Shown: piece after piece, positions 34,901 to 48,200 of the stretch | How positions within the stretch are numbered: the stretch's first letter is position 1 | Layout of the letters: the number at the start of each line of letters is the position of its first letter | Assembly (NCBI GenBank): GCA_003117195.1 | Contig: BDSI01000139.1 | Span: forward strand, 124,001-188,000 | Direction of reading: 5' to 3' | DNA length: 64,000 nt | DNA from: Eudorina sp. 2006-703-Eu-15 | Taxonomy: Eukaryota > Chlorophyta > Chlorophyceae > Chlamydomonadales > Volvocaceae | Translations under genes and position numbers: made by a program | Notes under the pieces: generated by a model | Databases searched by the model: none | Seen by the model: only the letters and a program-made list of their open reading frames with translations | Told to the model about the DNA's origin: nothing

Positions 34901-35228
34901 TCCGGGAGCGACATATCAGCAGCTTGCGGCATGTGGTGCGCGTGGACCTCGAGGACGCTAGCACGGCAACCTCCGCGAGCAGACTTCCTAGCAAGAATGC
35001 GAGGATCATTCAAGATGTCATATTGTTCATCCCTTCAAAGCCGCAACGGCGTTGTCAGGAGACACCGGCTGCGCCAGGGACATGGTTGTCCTGCAGTACT
35101 ATTCGCAGCCTTCCCGCACGGCGAGAGGCCGCAGCCCTACTCACTACTTGGATGTGCGCCCTCAGGGACTCCACGTCAGTCTCCGTCTGCTGCCAGATGG
35201 CGCTTAAGCTGTCCGTCGGTCGTGCCAT
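31902..35228 (-). CDS. Ala/Gln-rich protein, unknown function
   Basis: Four exons: 35228-35145 (28 codons, start MARPTDSLSAIWQQTE), 34569-33932, 33016-32974 and 32101-31902. Exon 1 ends at GTGAGT, or three bases earlier at GTAGTG. Exon 2 begins VLQGGDDAAERLAFDNI and RTLLTRTKMCAALARS, a helical segment that is the best conserved-looking part, then becomes Gln/Ala-rich. Exon 3 gives VPGVAGARPAVFNP and exon 4 gives LNPYGTVMQQQ and an Ala/Gln tail ending GETGG. Phases agree except that exon 2 is 638 nt, one short of a whole number of codons. The frame visibly switches in the GCC-repeat region near 33995-34040, from an Ala run to PVTTGAAAHPASGGIAFAQ. The product would be about 321 residues. The composition suggests a nuclear co-regulator, but that is only a guess. 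Confidence 0.65.
32367..32486. repeat. 20-bp tandem repeat, six copies
   Basis: Units of GACCGCATCCAGACCCCACG, identical except for GCGTCC in the last. In the intron between exons 3 and 4 of the Ala/Gln-rich gene. Confidence 0.97.
33035..33130. repeat. GGGTGGGGTCCA minisatellite
   Basis: GGGTGGGGTCCA and GGGTGGGGTC units alternating, about eight copies, just upstream in sense of the exon 3 acceptor at 33017. Confidence 0.85.
33576..33710. repeat. 21-bp tandem repeat, about six copies
   Basis: Units of CAGTTTGTCAACACACCCTGT, perfect across the array, with a final shortened CAGTTTGTCAGTTCG. In the intron between exons 2 and 3 of the Ala/Gln-rich gene. Much less GC-rich than other repeats here. 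The 21-base period keeps frames open, so frame length is not evidence for coding. Confidence 0.97.
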
Positions 35229-37477
35229 TCCTAAACCTGGCGTTGCGCTGACAGGATGTTTGCCGCGCGATGGAAGGCGCCACCTTCGTTGATGACGATA
35301 AGAGTCCCAAACAATATGATAAATGTTCTTTTGGTGACGTTGTTAGAAACCCGCGGAACTTTCAACCGATAATGTGAACACGGGAGCGGCTGCCTAACCT
35401 TTCGTTCTGGCTAACACGTGCATTGCAGAATGGACAGGATACAAGTCGGTTTGAATGTTGCTGACACACGCCTTCGGCTGGGTTTGCAAATTGGTTTGAC
35501 GTACACCTTTGCCGTACGAGCCCTGCAACACGGAAAATCAGTGTGACCCGCGATGTTGCTTGCGGTCTTCTCGCGCGGCTTCCCCTCGTAATCACAAATG
35601 CGTTTCACCAGATTATTTTTTAGAATATCAATTTCAGGCCGGTTGCAGTTCGGGCGCGCACCCTCGCGGGGGGCACTCCGAGCACGGGTCCAGCCTCTGC
35701 CTGCCCGACCGCAGGAAAGCGGCAGGGCGAGAGGAAACACCATCAAACTGGGGAGCTGTACGCAAGGCGGCCAGCGCCCTCCCGACCGCAGAAAACACAC
35801 CGCCGCAGGGCCCCAACCGCCCTACCTGAAATTGCACCGTTCAGGCGATTGTCCTTGGCCTGCACTTGTCGCCGGGCTGGCTGTGCCCGGGCGGCCCGGG
35901 CCTGTCTCCCTTCGACCCCTCCCGCCCTGGGGGCCTCTCAGGTCACGGATCAGTCATTCAGTCCCCGGAGGAAGGACCCCTACTTTCCCCCCCGGGGGGG
36001 GGGGGGCGGGCCCCCAAGGATCAGGTGCGGCACCCGGCGCCGGCTACAGCTACAGCCCCCCGCCTGCTACAGCCGGCCTGTCCAGACGAGTTCAACACAG
36101 GGTGACGTTACCGGGCAGGACGAACCATGGATACCAGATCTCCCAGATGCCCTCCGCCCCGCCCGGGGCCTCCCACCCAGACACCTCTGATGTGTTGCGA
36201 CGACTCCTCCAGGGATGGGCGGACCGCATACCTCCTTTAAGGGATATCCCCGTCCTGCCGTACTACGATTCGGACGCGGCTTCGCAACCTGGATTCCCGA
36301 AGAGATGGCAGGAGCTCTGCGCCCCACGACGCGCCACCAAACTCATCCACGCGCCCCCACCTCCCGCACCTTTGGCTCCACCCGGGGGTATACACCCTCC
36401 GGTCTTGCTGCCCAGAGCCGCAGCCCTCACCCCCCGTGACAGCGCTGGGGTCAGGCGGGCAGGTTAAGCACTCCCCCCAACCACCGCTATCGCGCTCCGC
36501 CCTACATCGGCTCTTGCCTCCACCCCGCCCCGCCCCGCTTCGCCACCCCGCCTCGTCCCGGCCCAGGTCCGGCCCAGCCCTAGGTGGGCGGCACCTTCAC
36601 CCGGGCACCAATTGCGACGGCCGTCCGTGCCCGGCACCAGCTTCGTCCAGCTGCCGCCGCCTCCGGCGCCATCACGTGCCGGTGACCAAGTCCTCTCACT
36701 CGAAGGGTCACTCGAAAGGAAACACACACCATCGGTTACCCCAGCGCCACACAGCCCTCACCTCCGCTGCGCAAATTTATCGAGGAAAGGAACCCCGCGT
36801 TGGGTCCCCTCGCCTGCGGGGGCTGATGCTCCCCGCCCGCCCCCCCCCGGAACGCGAGGGGGCTGATCCTCCCCGCCCCCCCCAGGGCACCTGCGGGAGC
36901 ACACACCCTAGAGGATACGAGCCACATACGGGGGTTCACACCCACGCAGCCATCTCGGCCCCGCCCCCACCCCAACCCCATGCCATCCCATCCCCTCCCA
37001 TCCCCGCACAACACGGCGCCGCCGCCGCCGCCGCCGCCGCAGCAGCAGCAGCAGCAGCGCTCGGGCAGCAGCAGCAGCATTAGCAGCAGGTACGTACCCT
37101 AGGGCCGGGGCATGCGATCCGGACAGTGCGCTAGCCCCCCCCCCCGTCGTCCGCCCCCTCACTTTCCCCCCTCACCCGGCGGTTGGGCGCCCTCGACCCG
37201 GTATCCCCCGCGCCCCGCCTGCCCGACCGCCGCCGCTTTGCGGCAGGGCGATGCGACGGCCAGGTGTGGTGTGGTGTGGTGTGGCCAACGACGACACGTT
37301 CCTGGGCCATCCTGGACCATCCTGGACCTGCCGGCGGATGTGCTCATCCCCTGCGCGGTGGACGGCACCATTCACACAAGGACAACGCTGCCCGCTGCCA
37401 TCTCTCCTCAATTTCCTCGTCATCTTTTCATCCTCCTCCTGTCCTCCTCCTCCTCTTCCTCCTGCTCGACGTCCTGC
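35229..37477. other. No supported gene; possible repeat-derived DNA
   Basis: Between the start of the Ala/Gln-rich gene and the stop of the CFAP92-like gene. The longest frame (35598-36467, plus) is Pro/Gly/Arg-rich. It contains one stretch of more normal composition near 36200-36320 (LRDIPVLPYYDSDAASQPGF), but there are no motifs or splice partners, so I leave it uncalled. A GCC/GCA repeat encoding Ala or Gln lies at 37018-37085. Confidence 0.5.
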
Positions 37478-39181
37478 TCAGTCCTGGTAGTAGGGGTCGT
37501 GCAGGGAGGCGCTCCAGCTCTGGTTGTACTTCTTCTTGTAGACGGCGGTCTTGGGCTTGGCGTTGGTGTGCTTGAACTCCTTGGCTGTGGGAGGGAGGGG
37601 AGATGCGGGGCCAGGGAAGGCGAGGGCGGGTCGTCCGCCGTGCTGGGAGGCCGGGGGCCAGACCGCAACAGACCGACACCACCCACCCATCTCGACCCAT
37701 CCACCGACGCCAGAATGATCATCCCCCCCCCACACACACATAGGCTCAGTGTCTTTTTACCATACACGCACCTAGGTGGCCACAGGGATGGGCGAGAACA
37801 GGGAGCACCCCCTCCTCTCACCCGGCCTCTGCCGCGGAACCTGGCCCTGCCACCAACCCACCACATGCCGCACCTCGCCCACCCCACCCCACCTCACCTC
37901 ACGCCGCGAGCTGCCGAAACCCCTAGGAACCCCTAAGGAACCCACAACAAACAAACAAAATGCATCCCACCTAATCCTTGTGTGCAAAGACGTGCATCTC
38001 TCCCCGGGAGATGGGGGTACCGTACCTGGCCCGACCTTACCCTGAGTCGCCAGTTTCGTCTTGTCCGCCTTGCCGGTGGGAGAACGACCCGCGGTGGCCC
38101 CCCCGGCCGCGGTCGCGGTCGCGGTCGCAGCCGCGCCGCCGGCCGCTTGACCCGTGGCCCGTGGGTCGGTCCAGGGGACGGCGAGCTGCGAGTTGATGGG
38201 CGGCGGCGGCACGTGGCCGATCTTGAAGCCCTTCTTCACCGGCTCGTCCTGAGGCGGCAAGGGGGGGGGGGCAGGGACGGCGGCGGGGTTGGGGGAGGAC
38301 GAGCGCGAGGGGCGGGGGCGGGTAGTACTGGCTTTGCTGTCTCGATTGACACTTGGGCGCAGCGTTCGTGTGGGGTTGGGGGTTGGGGGTTGGGGGTTGG
38401 GTTCGGGAGCGTCAGGCCGGCCAGGCGGCCACCACTGCACTGCACATTCCCAGGCGGTCCGCGGTGCCCGGGCGGGTGAGGGCGCTGACAGGGCCGTGGA
38501 CCCCCCGCTGGCGAACACACGGGCTGCCCCTCGGGGGGTGGGAAGGTACTGCGCCCCTTTCGGCGTAGACGCACGCTGCCTTCCCCTCCCCCCTCCCTGC
38601 CTGTAGTAGGGACACAGCCCGAGACACCGAGACACTTTAGACACCTGCACACCTGCACACACACTCACGGCACTCGAGCGGACGCGTCAGGTCTGTCAGC
38701 ACACCCTAGCGTTTCTCTCCCCCCCCGGCAGACCTTTACGATAACTAAAACCCCACAGGGGGGAGGGGCGGGGTCAGGCACCTGGAGGTGGAGGTGGAGG
38801 TGCACCCCCTGGACCGAAGACAGAGCACCCAATGGCATCGGGCCATGGTCATCAACCGTGCAGCCCCCTTACTCTCCTACCTACCGACCTACCAACCTAA
38901 CCTCTGCGGCCCCCTTTCGCCCTCCCTTTCCCCTTCCCCCACCCAAAACCCCAACCTCCCACCCCCCGCACCTGCAGCAGCGACGCCGTCCGGTCCGTCT
39001 GCGCGGGTCGGGGCGGCCTCTGCGGCAGCGTGGTGCGCATTACGGGGTCCGCCACCACCAGCCGCCGCCGCCACTCCTCCGCCTGGGCGCGTCGGGCGGC
39101 CAACAGCTCCTCCTGGAAGGGAGGGAAGGGGGGAGGGAAGGGAGAAGGGGGGGAAGGAGGGAAAGGGAGGGAGGGAGGGAG

Positions 39182-39226
<45 letters not shown>

Positions 39227-39246
39227 TCGGGGTCGGGGTCGGGGTC

Positions 39247-39296
<50 letters not shown>

Positions 39297-42200
39297 TCGG
39301 GGTCGGGGGCGGGTTAGGGGAGGGGGAGGGGGAGGGACAGGGAGGGGGATGGTGTGGGGGAGGGGACAGGCGTTGGCGGTTTAATGGATTGAGGGGTATG
39401 ACCGCGGAAGCAGAACGCTTCGGCGCGCTTCACTGAATGTCGGTTGGAGGAACTGCCATGGACTGCCATGAGCTGCGCTGTGCTCCAGGCAGGGATAGGG
39501 TCGGGGACCAGGGGGTGCGTGTCTGGTTGGTGGGGAAGGGGGTTTGGACGTCGGTCGGGGTGGGGCGCAGTTGGCGTCAAGCAGGCGGGATGCAGCGGCG
39601 GCGGCCAGAAGCCATTTGCCCCAACCTCCCCCAACCCCCCAACCCCTCCCTCGTGCCCATACCGCTATGCCGTACCTCCTGATGGGCGTGGATCGTCTTC
39701 CAGTACTCCGCGTCCTGGCGGGTGGACCGTTGGGGGGTCGTGTGGGGGGCGGGTAAGAGGGGTGGGAGGTAAGGGGGGGGTCATTGAGAGGGGTGGGAGA
39801 TAGGGGGGGGCGGGTAAGAGATCCGGGCGGGTGGAGATGGGAGTGGACGGTGGGGCACTCGCAGACAGGCAGACGTGAACAGAGACATGGCTCAACAACA
39901 GAGGATGGCTGGAGGGAGAGGGGGTTTTAGGATATTGGTAGACACATTTATCAGGGGGGGGCCAGATCTGATCTGATCTGATCTGATCCGCAGGTGGGAC
40001 GAGCGGGGCACACGACACCCTTGGAACGAATCCCGAATCAAGCCCCGCATGAACCCCGGAACGAATCCCCGAACGCGCAATGGCCCGAACGCTTTCTCGC
40101 AAGAAAGTCCACTTGGCGCCTTGTGTACGTGTCCCGTCCCGTTCTCCACCCGGCCAACACCCGAATACGGTACAAGGACCCCACCCCCCTCTTCTGCTTC
40201 CCCCCCTTCTTTCCCCCCTTCTTTGTCAAGAAAGACAGCGAAATCGCCAATCCCCCTCCAATCGAAGCACCCCCTCCCCTCCCCTCCCCTGCCCCCCTCC
40301 CCCCCGGCCCTCACCGTCCCGAACAGCCCGGTGGGCTCCCCCCGGATGGTGGTCCTGAAGTCGGCTCCAGGGAGGACGCCCCCGGGTCCCAGCCCCGTGC
40401 CGGTGCCCCAAGACCCCGCCCCCGGGCCCCCGGACAGCACCCCGGGGGGCGGGCGGGGGGAGGCGCTAGCCTCCTCCCAGGGCTCTTGAAGCTCCTCCAC
40501 CCTTGGGGGGGGAGGGAGGGAGGGGAGGGACGGGGGGGTGGAGGAGAGGGGGCGGGGAGGTGGGCGGAGGGAAGGGGCCCCGACGGAATGAGCCCCAAAG
40601 CGGGGGGGGGTTTGCTGCCCCAATGTGACGAGGAAGATACCGGTTAATAAGATATGACACCAGGCATTTCCATGTCGCCCGATTGTCGCCTCATCCGCCC
40701 CTCTGTCCCCCTTTTGGTCCACCCAAAAGAACCGCCCCCGCCCCCATCCCCCCCGCCCCCCTCAGCCCCAGCCCCACCTGAACTGCGAGGGTTTGTTGGG
40801 ATGCGCCCGGTACTCGGCCCGGGTGCGGGGCGCCGGCCACTTGAAGGGCGAGGGGTGCGGGTACCAGCCCCGGGTGGTGGCGTCCTGGGGGCGGGGGGGA
40901 AGGGGGGGTTAAGAGGTGGGTGTGGGTGTGTGGGTGTGTGGGTGTGTGGGTGTGTGGGTGTGTGGGTGTGTGGGTGTGTGGGTGTGTGGGTGTGTGGGTG
41001 TGTGGGTGTGTGGGTGTGTGGGTGTGTGGGTGTGTGGGTGTGTGGGTGTGTTAGTCGGTGGGCAAGACAAGGCAGGGTGCGTGTGGAGCTGCACCCCCTC
41101 CTCCCCCCCACCTCCCCCTCCCCCTCCGCCCCCACCTCCCCCCACCTCCCCCCAACACCCCCCCCCCCGCCTCTCCCCACCTGGCGGCTGAGGGTACCCG
41201 GGAGGGGCTCGCGGTGGGGCCGCTGGGCGGCGGCCATCGCGTCCAGGTCCTGAGGGGGGGGCGGGGGGGGGGGGCGCAGAGGGCGGCGGAGGGGGGGGAG
41301 GAGAAACGGGTGAGAGGATGGGGGAAAGCAGGACATTGGGAAGGCTCAGGTGGGTCGTGGTAGGGAGGGGAGCGGCAAGTACTTTGGATAAAGCGTAAAG
41401 AGATGGGAAGGCTGAGGTGGGTACGGCAAAACGGCGCACACGGTACGGTAGACGGGATCGTCCCATCCGGACGGGGCTGTGCGCGGAGGCCGTCCCATGG
41501 GTCAGCCGGCCCCGCCTGACTTCTTCCCGCTCTAGTCCCCACCCACTCGTGTCTAGGGTTTGGCTTTGACATGGCCGGTTGCCTCCCCGGACCCCAACCG
41601 GCCGCTGGGCCTCCAAAGCAAGTTCCCCTCCACCGCCCTCCAAACCATAGCCCCTCCACCACTCCCGTGCACCCGCCCGCCCGCCCTTTTGTGTCAATAA
41701 AGACAGCGAAATCGCGAAACAATCACACCCCCCCCCGGCCCCCCGGCCCCCCACACACAGCCCCCACCTGCTGTGTCAACGTGCCCGCCCTCCAGGCCGC
41801 CACCACCTCCTGATGGGCCGTGTGGGCGGGGTTCCACTCGCGCCAGGAGTCCTGGGGTCGGGCAGGGGGCGAGGGGGGGAGGAGGGCGGGGAGGAGGGCG
41901 GGGAGGGGCGAGAGAAAGAGGAGTCAACAAGACTGGGGTTCGGCGGTGTGTGTGTATAGAAAAGAAACCCGCACGGTGTGTGTGTGTGCGTGTTGAGTTG
42001 CCCTCGAGAGACAAGGACAAGGAGCTGCACGGCTGCACGCGCCCCCGGGAGAGCTCCCAATCTATGCAGGGACTAGCAAGCAGGGGGCGGCAGGGGGCGC
42101 GGGGAGGGGCAAGAGGGGACATAGGGGAGGGTCCGGGACCGTACCTTCCCCCCCCCCTCCAGGAGGGGCCCTAGGAGGCTGGAAACCCGTCATCAGCCCG

Positions 42201-45200
42201 GCCGGCATGCAAGGGACGCCGGTCGCCCAGGCAGACATGCCGTGCCCCTGTCGTACCGTACCTTGAGGTGCGCCGTCTTAGCCTCCAGGGCCTTGAGAGC
42301 CTCCTTGTTGAGCGACACCCAGTCCTGGGGTTGGGGTGGTGGGGGTGAGGGGGTGGCGGGGTGGGTGGGTGAGGGGGGAGAGGGGGGAGAGGGAGGAGAG
42401 GGGTGGGGGTGAGGTGAGGTGAGGTGAGGTGAGGTGAGGGGGATGACAAGGGGTGTAGGCAATTGGATGACACGGGGGACCGGAGGCAACGTGGGTGACG
42501 AGCGGGAATGGAGGGGCCGGAAGGGGCACAGCCCGGGGCCCCGTGGTCGGTGGCCGGTCCCCTCCCAGGCACCTCGGACACGCTCCGACCCCATCACATG
42601 CGCAACACGGCCTACTGTCCCCGCCATGCCAACCTCATGTAAAACAGCGAAACTGCGAAAAGTCACCGATTGATTGGGTACTAGTTGTACTGTCACCCCC
42701 CCTTCCCCCCTTCCCCCCTTCCCCACTCCCTGCGGCTTCCCAGCGCCGCTCCCCCCCGAAGGCGGCGCCCTGGCCCAGCCTCCTGCTTGGCGACCTCCTT
42801 ACCCCTCCCATCCTCGCCTCCCCCTCCCCCTCCCCCTTCCCCCCTCCGCTTCCCTCCTCTCCCTCTCCTCTTCCCCTCCCCTCTCCCCTTCCCCCGCCCC
42901 GCTCCTCACCCGGCCCAGCCGCCTCGCCCGCGCCTCCCTCCGCAGCCGCAAGTAGTCGCTGTTGCGCGAGTCCAGGGCCGCCAGCTGCCGCTGCTTGCGA
43001 CCGCCCTTGCCGCCCTTGCCCCCTTTGCCGCCCTTGCCCCCTTTGCCGCTGCGGGCCGACCGCCCCGACCTCGCCGACCTGCCCGACCTGCCCGACCGGC
43101 CGGACCGCCCCGACCTGGCCCCGCTGGAACGACGCGACCTGGATGACCTCCGGGAGCGGTTGGACTTGGAGGACTTGGCCGACCGGGAGTCCTCCAGCAG
43201 GGCGCCCATGGCGGGGCCGCCGTCCTCCTCGTCGCTCTCGGGCTCGGCCTCCTGTACGACGGAGTGTACGGCATGGTATGGTACGACACTGTATGTGTAT
43301 GTGTGTGTGTGTGTGTGTGTGTGGTGGAGCGAGATAAAAAACCTGGCCCAAGACGCGCCCAGCCGAGCAACAAGGTGTGCGGGAAGGTGGAGGGGCCCCT
43401 AGGGTGAATATCTCTCTCCTCACTCACGAAGGGGGCCCGTCACCGACTCGGGGGACGTGGTGAGGTGACGTTCCCAGCACGGGTCCGGACACCTAGACCA
43501 CCGCCACCGCCGCAATCACCCACCCAGCCACATAGTGCAAACCCCCCATCCCGACCACACTCCAATTTCCTGTACCCAACCCCCGCACACACACCTCCCC
43601 TCCCCTCCCCCCTCCCTCCCTCCACCTCCCCTCCCCTCCCCCCACCTCCACGCCCAGCACATCCGCCGCCAACAGCTCCCCCCCGAACTTCTTGTCCACC
43701 AGCTGCAGCTGCTGGGGGGAGGGCCACAGCGACATGTCGTACGCCTGACGGGACCAGGCGGCCACGGAGCGCAGCGCACCCAGCCGCCGGAGACCCTAAG
43801 GGGGTGAGGGGGTGAGGGGGTGGGGGGGTGGGGGGGAGAGGGGTGAGGGGGTGAGGGGGTGGGGGGGATGTGGAGGTGAGGGGGTGAGGGGGATGTGGAG
43901 GTGAGGGGGTGAGGGGAGTTTAAGGAGGGTGAGGAGGGGGGAGGTGAAGGGGGGGGGGTAAGGTGGGTGCGAGGAGTTTAAGGGGGTGAGGGGGCACAGT
44001 GGCGGGAGGGGCGAGGGATGTGGAGGTGCAGGTGGGTGAGACTCCACACACAAGGGGGGTTGATCGGTGAGCGTGAGGAAGACATATGAGAATACAGAGA
44101 AACATGAGAAGCAGACATGGTGGGATCAGGACGGGGACGGGGACGGGGGCGGGGATGGGGGCGCGTGAAAAGCAAAAGACGCGATGGGGCCCCTTTCCTT
44201 GCCGTCACGTGATGGGGCGGACGAGTGTTTCAAGATTGCGGTCGGGAAGGGGCTGCTCAAGGCGAGCGTTCCCTGGGATGCCCCCTCCTGCCCGTCCGCC
44301 CCCCCGCCCCCCGCCCCTCCCCGCCCCCTTCCCCTTCCCTTCGCCGCCCCCCCTCCACTCTTGCCCGCCCGGTTACCTGCACGCAGTCGGGCCGCACCCT
44401 CCCTGTCGCGAAGCTGCCCGGCTCCCCCAGCAGCCGGGCCAGCGGCGCCCTCAGCTTCACGATCCAGAGGTCCACCCCCAGAGGGGCGTACAGGCGGGTG
44501 GTGGAGCGGAGGGCGGGGGAGGAGTTCAGCAGCACGCAGCGCCGCCGCCAGCTGTCCTCGGGCTTAGGGTCTTCTAGAGCCCAGTCGGCGACGCCCTGAA
44601 GACCGGGGGGAGATGGGGCGTGAGGAGGGGAAGGAGGATGGGGGAGGGGGAGGGGGGAGGGGGGATGGAGGATGGGGAAGGAGGATGGCGGATGGGGAGG
44701 GGGGAAGGAGGATGAGGGGGGAGGGGGATCGGGGGAGGGGGGGGCCGTGGTGGGATGGTGAGGTGGGTCGCCGTGGTGGTGTGGGGGCGGTGCTCGCGAG
44801 TGGCTGGGTTGGGGGTGGGTTCCGGGCCTGTGGTGAAGTTGTTGTTGTGGTGGTGGTGGTGAAGTGGTGAAGTGGTGGTGGCGGCGGATTGGCACGTGAT
44901 GAGGGATGAGGGATGGGGCTGGGCAGCTCCCTGTCCGTCGCCCCAGCCCACCTCCGCCCTCCCTTCTCCCACCCGCACCCACCCAGCGGCCCTCCTCCCC
45001 ACCGCAGCCACCTGTGCCCCTGAAACACGGCCCCGGCCCCCCATGGCTACTTTCACCCTCAGACCCCACCCCACCCCACCTCGCACCCGCACTCCTGGAG
45101 CCTCTCCGCCCCTTCGCCATCCCCCCCCCACCGTCGTCCTCGCCTACCCATGTCCAGTACCCCCACCCCCCAACCCCCCAACCCCCATTGCCACCCCCCC

Positions 45201-48200
45201 CCACTGCCCCCCCTCCACACACCCCCCCAACCCCCATTGCCCCCCCACACCCCCCCCCACTGCCCCCCCTCCAACCCCCCCCACCTTGATGATCTTCATG
45301 GCCCCCTCCGCCAGCCCCTCCACAACGATGATCCGCTCCTTGCCGTCCACCAGGTGCCAGCCCGTGAGCAGGTCCAGGGAGCGGTCCGAGGCCTGGTCGG
45401 GGGTCAGCTGGGTGGTGGACAGGGCCTGGGGGGGAGGGAATGTGTGTGGGGGGGGGGAGGGGAGAGGAGGGGGGGAAGAGGGGAGCAAAGGGACGAGCGA
45501 GGAGGGGCAGGAGAGGGGGTGTGTCAGCAGGGTAGGGTCAGCGGCGGTTCGCAGTCCAGGAACTGACCTTGCCCGCACCTCCGCTGGTTGTTGGTTTGAC
45601 GACCGCCTGAAAGCTACACCGGAATGCTGCCATTAACTGCATGCCTGTTCATAACCCACAGTATCAACAGCCAAGGCGCGTTCGGGTTGTGGGGGCCTTG
45701 CTTCCCTCTTACCCGGGTGGCAATGCGCCCCGCTGCCCCAGGCGGGGTGGCTGCTGCCCCGCCCCTCCCCTGCCCTGTCCTCCGCTCCGCGGCCTTCCCT
45801 TTCCTTTCCTTCCCTGCCCCCCCCCTTGTCTCCCTCCCCCCCTGGCGCTGCCCCCCCCCCTCTCCACCTGCAGCTCCCTCATCTCCAGGTGCACCCGGTC
45901 TATGTCCACACACAGGCGGTCCAGGGCCTGCTCGGCGGCGGTGGGCGGCTCGTCGGGCTCCACATCTCCGTCGCTGTCACCTAAGGGGGGGGGGAGGGGG
46001 AGGGGTGCATAGGAAATTGGAGGGGGGAGGGGTGCATAGGAAATTGGTAGACTTTCAACTGGGGTGGGGGCCCCGTCGGGATTGGAGGGAGGGGGGATGT
46101 GGCGGGTGGGAGGGGGGAGTACTGGACAATGGTGGGAGGGACAGAGTGAGGTGTGTCATATCCGTGGTTTCGTTGTCTTGCATCGCACGTAAGGGACATA
46201 AGGCGTGGTGGGGGGGAGGGGGGGGCTCGGCCAGCCAACGGCCAACACCATGCCAGGGCGGGGCCATCGCCGCGCCGGCCCACCATTCCTCGACCGCGAC
46301 CCACGGGTCGGCATCACCCCCCACCCTCTGCTTTGCCGTACTCACTGTCGAACAGCACGTGCCGCTTGCTGTCGTTCTGCGCCAGCATTCCCCCGAGACC
46401 GTACGACGGCGGCGACAGGCTCTCCCTCCGCGGGGGGATCGCCGGCCCCGGCGACGACGCCCGGGGCCCGCCGCCGCCGCCGCCGCCGCCGCCGGGGCCG
46501 CCGCCACTGCCCCGCGTCGGCAGTGCCGTACCGGGCGCCCCCGGCGCGCCGCCCAGCTCGGGCATACTGAACAGGCTGGACGAGCGGCGGTGGAGGGCCG
46601 AGTTGCTGCTGCCGGATGAGGCCGAGATGCGGGGGCCGCCGCCGGCGGCGTCGCCGTCGGCGGCGGCGGCGGCCGCCGCCGCCTCCAGCGCGCGCCGTCG
46701 CAGCTCGGGCGGCAGCAGGTCCGTTGGGAGTTTATCGGAGGGCTCCTTTAGCCCGAGCTTCCAGGCGTTGTTCTTGCGGAGGATGTCCTGCAGGTGCAGC
46801 CAAGGGGAGGGGAGGGAAGGGGGAGGGGAGAGGGGGAAGGGGAGAGGGGAGAGGGGGAATATAGGAAATTGGTAGACATATTTATAGGGGAGGGAGGGAG
46901 AGGGGGAGGGGAGAGGGGGAGAGGGGGATACAGCTCCTTGGGTCAGGTGGGTCACGACTGAGGAGAGCGCTGCGATGACGGCCATTTGAGAGCACAGATG
47001 CGGTGGAGGATGCAGACAGTAGTACGGAGTAGTACGGAGGTCCAGAGGACGACCCAGACTATATGACCACCCATTACATTGCCCCCGCCCCTGTGGTCGA
47101 GCGCCGACACCGCCAAAAATACCCACTCGATACTCGTTGCGGGGACGCCCCCGGTTCCCTCCCCTTCCCCTCCCCCCCACCCCTCCCCCCCCCCCCCTCC
47201 CTCCCCACCCACCCCCATTCCCACCCACCTCCAGCATGTGCATGAGGTCCGAGTCGCGGTAGTCCATGATGAATAAGGCCCGGCTGAACACCCGCAGGGC
47301 GGGGTCCGTCCCACGGGTCGCTTGCAGGGGGGCGGCGCACCGCACCTCGCCCTTGAGCACCGAACCGGCCTGTCGTGGCGAGTAGGTTGGGGGGCGGGGG
47401 GGGGGGGCGGAGAAGAGGTGGTTCCGGTGCGGGGGGAATCGCCGGGGAATAAAAAGGGAAACAGCCAAGACACACCCAGCCCGGCGACAGATACTTCCGG
47501 GGGTGAGAGGGCGTTATGGCGCCGTCATCTACCAATCGTCGTCCCCCACGTCGGGTGGTGCAGGAAAGAGAGCAGGGCGTGTGTATGTAAGGCACAGCTT
47601 TATCTTGCGACTCATCCCGTGCCGTACCATGCCGTACCACACGGTGTGCCGTATCATGTCGTACCTCTGTGTAGTTGCCCGGCCGCTTAGTCCAGTCCAG
47701 GGAGGCCGCCCCGCGGATGGTGGTGTGGGGCGCCAGATTGACATTGAAGCGGAAGCTGGTGTACCCCCTGGCCAGGTCCAGAAGCGACACCTTGGCCAGA
47801 GCGCACACGTAGCCCTCACTCTCCGGCAGGACGGGTTTCGGGGCAGGGGCGGCGGCGGCGGCGGCGGCGGCCGCCGCCGCAGCCGCGGCTGCCGCCGCTG
47901 CCGCGGCCGCTGCCGCGGCAGCTCCGGACTTGCCCTTGGCGGGCGGGCCGCCGCGGCCGCGGCGGCGGCGGCCGCCGCCGCCGCCGCGGCGGCCGCCGCG
48001 GCGGCCTTCTCCTCCTCGTCCTCCTCCTCCTCCTCCACGATCGCAAACTCCGGCGGCTCCGGGATCGCCGTACGGTCGTGCACCTCCACAAGTAACGGCG
48101 ACTCCCGGCACAGCGCCAGCGCGCCCTCCCCGCCCCCGGGCAGGTCCCCCGCCAGAAACACCTCCGGCTGACCAAACAAGATGTAGCGACTGCCCGCGCT

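Noticed and set aside
35598..36467. Plus-strand frame of 289 codons between two genes
   Set aside because: Pro/Gly/Arg-rich, no recognisable domain, no splice partners, and overlapping frames on the other strand are equally long.
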